From assembly GCA_024642765.1 (NCBI GenBank), contig JAHEAM010000059.1, forward strand, positions 1 to 12,436: a DNA stretch of 12,436 nt, read 5' to 3'. Position numbers and translations under genes: made by a program. Positions 7,240 to 12,436 of this stretch are shown here, in pieces; the stretch's first letter is position 1, and each line of letters opens with the position of its first letter. The notes beneath the pieces are model-generated. The model did no database searches and had not been told where the DNA came from. It saw nothing but the letters and a program-made list of their open reading frames with translations. The DNA comes from Planctomycetaceae bacterium. GTDB lineage: Bacteria; Planctomycetota; Planctomycetia; Pirellulales; Pirellulaceae.

Positions 7240-8127
7240 ATGATACATACCGACGGACTTTCGAAACAATTTGGCTCCTTCGTTGCCCTTGTACCTTGTA
7301 CGTTAAATGTTCCTCGAGGCGAGGTTTTCGGGCTGCTCGGCCCTAATGGTGCCGGGAAGTCAACTCTGATTCGGTTGCTGATGGGATTCTTGCAACCGAC
7401 GGCAGGTAGTGCTCATGTCAATAACTTCGACATTGTCCGCCAAACTGTTAACGTGAAAAGTTCGGTCTCCTATCTGCCGAGTTCTCCAAAGTTGTTCCGG
7501 ACGATGTCGGGCCATTCGGTCTTGCGTTTTTTTGCCAGGATTCGTCGAGACGGCGACTTGCCTCGCGCATTGCAGATTGCAAAACGGTTGGATCTTAACC
7601 TTCGTCCTTGGGTTGCCTTCATGTCGACGGGCATGCGCCAAAAACTTGCGATTGCAGCGACATTTTCTGTTCGCGCACCCCTATTGATCTTAGATGAACC
7701 TACGGAAAACCTAGACCCTACGGTGCGGCGAATCGTGGCAGATCTTGTCCGTGAGGCTCGCGCAGACGGGCAGAGTGTTCTGTTTTCTTCGCACGTGCTA
7801 TCCGAAGTAGAAGAAGTTGCGGACCGTGTTGGAATCTTAAGATCGGGACAACTGGTCCACGAACAATCCGTTTCTAGCATCCGCCGCACCCACAAGATTC
7901 ACGCGACAATCCAAGGCTCGCTGCCGCCCATCGACGATAATCTAACACCAATCGTCACAATTGAGTTCCAGTCCGATGGTTTGGTGCGCCTCAACGTTGC
8001 TGGCGAATTGGCGCCGGTGTTGAAGTGGTTGGCGGCCGCAAATTTGACCGACATGCATGTCGAACCCGTTGGCCTGAGTGCTGTTTACGAACGCTTCCAT
8101 CACGTCGCAGGCACTCTACCATCATGA
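7240..8127 (+). CDS. ABC transporter ATP-binding protein
   Basis: This is the cytoplasmic ATPase of an ABC-2-type exporter. Numbered from ATG 7240, Walker A is GPNGAGKS (34-41), the signature is the variant STGMRQK (from 129), Walker B is LLILDEP with D152 and catalytic E153, and the H-loop histidine is H185 in SSHVLSEVEEVADRVGIL. The STGMRQ form of the signature is common in the CcmA/NatA-like group that pairs with ABC-2 permeases. The Q-loop position after SYLP is serine (S81) where many relatives have glutamine; variants here also occur in this group. The length, 295 residues, is normal, with a roughly 75-residue C-terminal extension after the nucleotide-binding domain. A TTG at 7237 could add one residue, but ATG is the natural choice. 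The stop codon overlaps the start of the permease gene (ATGA), implying translational coupling. Confidence 0.94.
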   Translation: MIHTDGLSKQFGSFVALVPCTLNVPRGEVFGLLGPNGAGKSTLIRLLMGFLQPTAGSAHVNNFDIVRQTVNVKSSVSYLPSSPKLFRTMSGHSVLRFFARIRRDGDLPRALQIAKRLDLNLRPWVAFMSTGMRQKLAIAATFSVRAPLLILDEPTENLDPTVRRIVADLVREARADGQSVLFSSHVLSEVEEVADRVGILRSGQLVHEQSVSSIRRTHKIHATIQGSLPPIDDNLTPIVTIEFQSDGLVRLNVAGELAPVLKWLAAANLTDMHVEPVGLSAVYERFHHVAGTLPS

Positions 8128-9092
8128 ATCGAACGCTTATTACTAAGAGTATCCGCGAGGGCAGTGCACTGTTTGCAGCCTGCTCGTTGGGCCTCATTGC
8201 GTTTACTTTTTTCCGCGTTTGGATTGTCGGGCGATTCGATTCCAACCGATTCAAGCAACTGATCGACATCCTGCCAAAGGATTGGGACCGCTACACGTCG
8301 GTTGATTTCACATGGCTGGTTTCCTATCTCGGTCGTGTGACAATGACGCTGGACGAACCGATGTTGTTGATGATGATCGCGCTCTGGGGAATCGTGCGTG
8401 GGTCAGACGTGGTCAGCGGCGAACTGGGGCGCGGGACTTTGGAAATTGTTTTGGCGCAACCCATTCGAAGATCGAATGTCTATTACGCCCATGTTTTTGT
8501 GTCGTTGTTCGGGGCATTGATATTAACACTGTTGGTCTGGGGCACAATGGCCGTTGCGATTCAGTGGACGATGATCAAAGAATCGACCTTTCCTGCAATC
8601 AAAATCCCGTTGACGAACTACGCCATCCCGCTGACGTTTCGAGAACCCATTGAGAGTTGGGTAGCGATGCGCGATTATTTAAACGCCATTATGTTTTGGC
8701 CAGGCATCGTGAATTTATTTTGCTTGAGTGCATTCTTTGTGGCACTTACGAGCTTCCTCTCAGCCTGCGATCGCTACCGCTGGAGAACACTAGGCGTTGC
8801 GGTAGGTTTTTACTTTGTTATGGCTATGTTGAAATTTGGTGGGCTTGCGACCGACTCGTTGCGATTCCTTTTATACTTCACGATCTTTCATTTGTACGAG
8901 CCCGAGTTGCAAGTCCGACTGTACCAGGACGGCGATGCCAGTTTTTGGTCGTTATGGAGATGGAATGAAAAACTATCCCTTTATGAACTAGGCCCCTGCG
9001 GTGCCAACATACTTCTGTTGCTCATCTCCACGGCATTGATCATTGCCGGAGTGCGAATCTTCAAACACCGCGACATCCCAGCTCCGGTTTAA
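8124..9092 (+). CDS. ABC-2 type transporter permease
   Basis: This is the membrane partner of the preceding ATPase, 322 residues with about six predicted transmembrane helices. One helix lies near residues 15-36 (ALFAACSLGLIAFTFFRVWI). Others follow around LLMMIALWGIV, VFVSLFGALILTLLVWGTMA, IVNLFCLSAFFVALTSFL, TLGVAVGFYFVMAML and ANILLLLISTALIIAGV. The stretch SGELGRGTLEIVLAQPIRRS is the cytoplasmic signature of ABC-2 permeases, where the ATPase docks. I chose ATG 8124 because its ATG overlaps the TGA of the ATPase gene by four bases. The frame is open further upstream to 8025, but that extension lies entirely inside the ATPase gene and gives a basic, non-membrane sequence. The substrate is unknown. 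The gene ends the cluster and converges with the RND gene. Confidence 0.92.
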   Translation: MNRTLITKSIREGSALFAACSLGLIAFTFFRVWIVGRFDSNRFKQLIDILPKDWDRYTSVDFTWLVSYLGRVTMTLDEPMLLMMIALWGIVRGSDVVSGELGRGTLEIVLAQPIRRSNVYYAHVFVSLFGALILTLLVWGTMAVAIQWTMIKESTFPAIKIPLTNYAIPLTFREPIESWVAMRDYLNAIMFWPGIVNLFCLSAFFVALTSFLSACDRYRWRTLGVAVGFYFVMAMLKFGGLATDSLRFLLYFTIFHLYEPELQVRLYQDGDASFWSLWRWNEKLSLYELGPCGANILLLLISTALIIAGVRIFKHRDIPAPV

Positions 9093-9315
9093 GGTTGGAA
9101 ATGACAGGTGTTCCTTCGCAAATCGACCATTGATGTCAAACTAAAAAGCTCGCCAAACGAAATTGAATTGTGAACGGACAAGTCGTTTATCGATTGCGTG
9201 GCCCATTTGACGACTCTCAATGTTGCTTGTCAACTCAAAGAGCGCGACAGGGCGTCGCCCAAACCACGCTTGGACATAAACATGCCCGGTTTTGGATTAC
9301 TCCGATGAATCGGCG

Positions 9316-12300
9316 TCAATTTGCGATCGCTCGCTCTTCACTCGGAGCGCCGAAGGTTGAGGGTCGCCAGCCGGCGAGACGGCGGAAGAGTTGGTTAATG
9401 TCATCCAAGATCGAATAAGAAACCGGCGTGACCAACAGGGCCAATACCAAACTGAGTGCTTGGCCGCCAATTATGACCTTGGCCATGCTGGCCCGGGCAC
9501 CCGACCCAGGGCCTTGGCCCAGTGCGATCGGGACCATCGCCGCGATCAACATCATCGTGGTCATCAGAATCGGTCGCAGTCGCACATGATTTGCATTCAA
9601 GATAGCCGACAAGCGATCTTGTCCCGCGCGCCGCAATTCATTCGTTTTGTCGACTTGCAGAATGCCATTCTTTTTCACAATCCCGATCAACATAAACAAC
9701 CCGAACATGCCATACAAATCGAGGTTCGAGCGAAACAACAACAGCGATAACAAACCGAAGGGGATCGTCACTGGCAACGCCGCCAAAATACTTACTGGGA
9801 AAACCCAACTTTCAAACTGTGCCGCGAGTATCAGGTACATAAACAAGACGCTCAGCCCCAGTGCAACCATAAAATAATAGCCCGTCTCGCCGAGCGTTTT
9901 GGCTTGGCCCGTAAAGTTGACTTGATATTCGTGGGGCATGTCGAGCGATTCGGCGATTCCCTTCGCAAGCTGCACCGCTTCGTTCAAGGACACCCCATCA
10001 GGGTTCGCTAGAAACGTAACGGTTCGTTGACGAGCGTAACGATCAATTTGACTCGGCCCGCGAGCTTCGTTCAGAGTGGCGACGCTGGTCAATTGCACTA
10101 GTCCGGCTGTCTGCGACGGCACCGTCAATGTCTCTAACGATTGTGGATTCGAACGAAAGGACCGGTCGGCCCGCAACCAAACGTCATATTGCTCCGTTCC
10201 TTCCTTGTACAACGAGATCGGTTGTCCCGCGATTAGCACATTCAAGGTGTTGGCGATCGCCTGCACTTGGATGCCAAGATCCGCCGCGCGATCACGATCG
10301 ATTGCGACTTGCAACTCGGGTTTTCTCAAGGACAACGTCGAATCGACATCGACCAAGCCATTGATTTCCCTCAGTTTCCCTTTGATGATTTCCGAGTACT
10401 CGCCCAGTTTTTTCAGATCCGGACCTTGCAGCGTCATCTGAAACAAACGCGTGTCTTGTCCCTTGGCCTGAATCGCAGAAACGTCGGTTACCGCCGTTCG
10501 CAAGTCGGGATACTCCAGGAGAACTTTTCGCGCCAAGGCCATCACATCGAATTGGGAGAACTTTCGATCTTCCAACTCCATCATCCGTAAATAGATCGAC
10601 CCGCGCGTCACATCGCCGGTCCCCTTGCCGGAACTTTCCCCGATCACAGTGTAATGGTGTTTCACGCCGGGTAATTCGATGAGACGCTCTTCAATCTCGG
10701 TGATCACTCGGTCGGTCCTGTCCAACGTGTAGCCCTCCGGAGTGATGAACGTCACTTGAAACTCGCTCTGATCATCGCGAGGAACCAGGTTCACCCCCAG
10801 ATTCATAGCAATCGGAACTGTCGATGCGAACACCAACAGACAGGCGACTACCGTAATCCAACGAAAGCGCAAAGCCATACGAAGCGTCCAGCCATAACTG
10901 TTGTCTATCGCGTTCCACAACCAACCGGACTTAGAACCATGATGCCCTTCGCCCACTGGTTCCAGTTTCAAGAATCGCGAACAGAGCATCGGCGTCAGTG
11001 TCATCGAAACAAACAGACTCATGATGATCGCCACCGCCACAGTCAAACCGAAGCTGCTAAAGAACCTCCCGACCATGCCCCCCATAAACGCGATCGGCAA
11101 AAATATCACGAGTAACGAAAGGCTCGTTGCCAGGACGGCCATGCTGATTTCACTGGTCCCGACTCGCGCTGCGGTCATCGCATCGAGTCCGTCTTCTTCC
11201 ATTTTGCGAAAAATGTTTTCGTGAACCACTACCGCATCGTCGATCACAATTCCGATTGCCAGAATCAGCCCGAGCATGGTGATATTGTTGAGTGTGAAAC
11301 CCATCCAAGACATGAACAGAAACGTTGGAACAATCGAGGTTGGAATCGCCAGCGTGGCAATCAATGTCGTTCGCCAGTCCCGAATGAAGAGCATGATCGT
11401 CAGCGAAACCAGGAATCCAGCCAAGAGCAAATGGAACTGAACCTCTTCCATTGAGCGGCGAATAAAGCGACTTTGGTCCTGGGTCAACTCGATTTGGATA
11501 TCGCTGGGAAGACGTGGCTTGATTTCGTCAAGGCGTTCCTGGATTTTGTCCGAGACCTCGATCGTATTCGTTCCCGATTGTTTTTGCACAAAGAGACTGA
11601 CGGCTGACTCGCCATCCAATCGCGACAATCCGCGTTGTTCTTCGATCGAGTCCTCGACCCGAGCGACATCGCTGATTCGAATCGGGTAGCCACCCCGCGA
11701 CGCCACCACGATGTCGGCAAACGCCTCGACCGACTCAATACGGCCCATGGTACGCAAAACGAGCTCACGAGATCCTTGCTCGACTATACCGCCGGGCATC
11801 TCCATATTCTGCCGGATTAGTGCCTGCCGAATGTCCTCGACCGACAACCCCAACGAAGACAAATGGTCGGGGTTCACGAACACATTGATCGCGCGGTTCA
11901 TTCCACCCGACATGTAAACGGAACCCACGCCGGGTACCGTTTGCAGAGGCTCCTGAATTTTCCGTTTCGCAATTTCGGTTACCTCGCGAACGTCGCGGCG
12001 TCCAGAGACGGTGATCGTAATGATCGGAGCCGCGTCGAGATCAAATTTGTTGACGGTGGGCAACTCCATCCCTTCGGGGAGTTGCTTGATCAAGACGCTC
12101 ATTTTGTCGCGAACTTCTTGGGCAGCAATGTCGCCGTTTTTTTCAAGTGTGAATTGCACGGTGACAATCGTTGACCCTTCGCGTGTGGTCGAACGCAACT
12201 CATCGACGCGAGCAATCGAGTTGACCGCTTCCTCGATCGGTTTCGTGACGGTGGTTTCGAGCTCTTCCGCCGTGGCGCCGGGCAATGTCGCCTGGATCGC

Positions 12301-12435
12301 GACGACCGGGAAGTCAACTTTAGGAAACAAGTCGACGCCCAATTCAAAATACGAAACGATTCCCATCACAGCGGGAATGGAAACGAGGACCCAAGTGAAA
12401 ACAGGACGGCGAATACAGAGTTCAGGAAGGTTCAT
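9316..12435 (-). CDS. RND efflux pump inner-membrane subunit (HAE1/AcrB-like)
   Basis: This is a complete 1039-residue RND transporter, the usual length for the hydrophobe/amphiphile efflux family. These proton-driven trimers export drugs, detergents or metabolites together with a periplasmic adaptor and an outer-membrane channel. The N-terminus MNLPELCIRRPVFTWVLVSI is the typical cytoplasmic start and first helix. The first periplasmic domain carries the standard ATLPGATAEELETTVTKPIE motif. The proton relay is intact: LAIGIVIDDAVVVHEN in helix 4 has D399 and D400, and GIVKKNGILQVDKTNELR in helix 10 has K922, matching D407, D408 and K940 of AcrB. The two halves show the expected internal repeat. 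The ATG lies at 12435-12433, one base from the window edge, so its promoter, ribosome-binding site and any adaptor gene are not visible. It converges on the ABC cluster. The substrate cannot be deduced. Confidence 0.95.
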   Translation of the reverse strand: MNLPELCIRRPVFTWVLVSIPAVMGIVSYFELGVDLFPKVDFPVVAIQATLPGATAEELETTVTKPIEEAVNSIARVDELRSTTREGSTIVTVQFTLEKNGDIAAQEVRDKMSVLIKQLPEGMELPTVNKFDLDAAPIITITVSGRRDVREVTEIAKRKIQEPLQTVPGVGSVYMSGGMNRAINVFVNPDHLSSLGLSVEDIRQALIRQNMEMPGGIVEQGSRELVLRTMGRIESVEAFADIVVASRGGYPIRISDVARVEDSIEEQRGLSRLDGESAVSLFVQKQSGTNTIEVSDKIQERLDEIKPRLPSDIQIELTQDQSRFIRRSMEEVQFHLLLAGFLVSLTIMLFIRDWRTTLIATLAIPTSIVPTFLFMSWMGFTLNNITMLGLILAIGIVIDDAVVVHENIFRKMEEDGLDAMTAARVGTSEISMAVLATSLSLLVIFLPIAFMGGMVGRFFSSFGLTVAVAIIMSLFVSMTLTPMLCSRFLKLEPVGEGHHGSKSGWLWNAIDNSYGWTLRMALRFRWITVVACLLVFASTVPIAMNLGVNLVPRDDQSEFQVTFITPEGYTLDRTDRVITEIEERLIELPGVKHHYTVIGESSGKGTGDVTRGSIYLRMMELEDRKFSQFDVMALARKVLLEYPDLRTAVTDVSAIQAKGQDTRLFQMTLQGPDLKKLGEYSEIIKGKLREINGLVDVDSTLSLRKPELQVAIDRDRAADLGIQVQAIANTLNVLIAGQPISLYKEGTEQYDVWLRADRSFRSNPQSLETLTVPSQTAGLVQLTSVATLNEARGPSQIDRYARQRTVTFLANPDGVSLNEAVQLAKGIAESLDMPHEYQVNFTGQAKTLGETGYYFMVALGLSVLFMYLILAAQFESWVFPVSILAALPVTIPFGLLSLLLFRSNLDLYGMFGLFMLIGIVKKNGILQVDKTNELRRAGQDRLSAILNANHVRLRPILMTTMMLIAAMVPIALGQGPGSGARASMAKVIIGGQALSLVLALLVTPVSYSILDDINQLFRRLAGWRPSTFGAPSEERAIAN

Positions 12436-12436
12436 T

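Noticed and set aside
8025..8123. Upstream extension of the permease frame
   Set aside because: It lies inside the ATPase gene and encodes a basic, Cys/Arg-rich segment; the ATGA overlap at 8124 is the natural start.
9244..9260. Hairpin GCGAC/GTCGC or GGGC/GCCC in the convergent gap, considered as a bidirectional terminator
   Set aside because: The stems are only 4-5 bp and neither strand shows a T run after them.
9170..9418. Forward frame of 82 codons in the convergent gap
   Set aside because: It runs into the RND gene on the opposite strand and has no ribosome-binding site or recognisable protein features.
9391..12174. Many forward open frames opposite the RND gene
   Set aside because: They are antisense shadows of one 1039-residue gene with complete family motifs.

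Overview
The window is a stretch of ordinary bacterial chromosome from a Gram-negative organism. It carries seven complete protein genes and the start of an eighth. I infer a planctomycete, probably Pirellulales-like. The grounds are scarce Shine-Dalgarno sequences, moderate base composition, gene families and protein textures I associate with that group, and isolated 2-oxoglutarate dehydrogenase and DUF255 genes. This is an impression from protein style, not a database result. I see no tRNA, rRNA, CRISPR array, insertion sequence, integrase or phage gene.

Layout. Positions 1-236 (minus strand) hold the first 78 codons of a CPA1-type cation:proton antiporter that runs off the left edge. A divergent intergenic region (237-603) separates it from sucA (604-3381, plus), the E1 subunit of 2-oxoglutarate dehydrogenase. 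The last part of this region, just before sucA, contains a precisely spaced set of short inverted and direct repeats. After a 279-bp gap with a hairpin and short repeats comes a DUF255/thioredoxin-fold gene of the YyaL/SPATA20 family (3661-5757). A 452-bp gap without a credible gene follows. Next is a tight four-gene plus-strand cluster (6210-9092): a RidA-like protein, a DinB/YfiT-fold protein, an ABC ATPase and its ABC-2 permease, the last two overlapping by 4 bases. Convergent to it, filling the right end, is a complete RND-type efflux pump inner-membrane subunit (9316-12435, minus). Its start codon lies one base from the window edge, so any membrane-fusion partner would be outside.

Function. 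sucA is TCA-cycle metabolism, but its E2 and E3 partners are not adjacent. The RidA, DinB and ABC genes look co-transcribed; the ABC pair is an exporter of unknown substrate, and the link to RidA and DinB is unexplained. The RND pump is a proton-driven exporter with its proton-relay residues intact.

I did not find a convincing undescribed system. The best items for a second look are the repeat element in front of sucA, the hairpin and repeats after sucA, and the RidA-DinB-ABC cluster.
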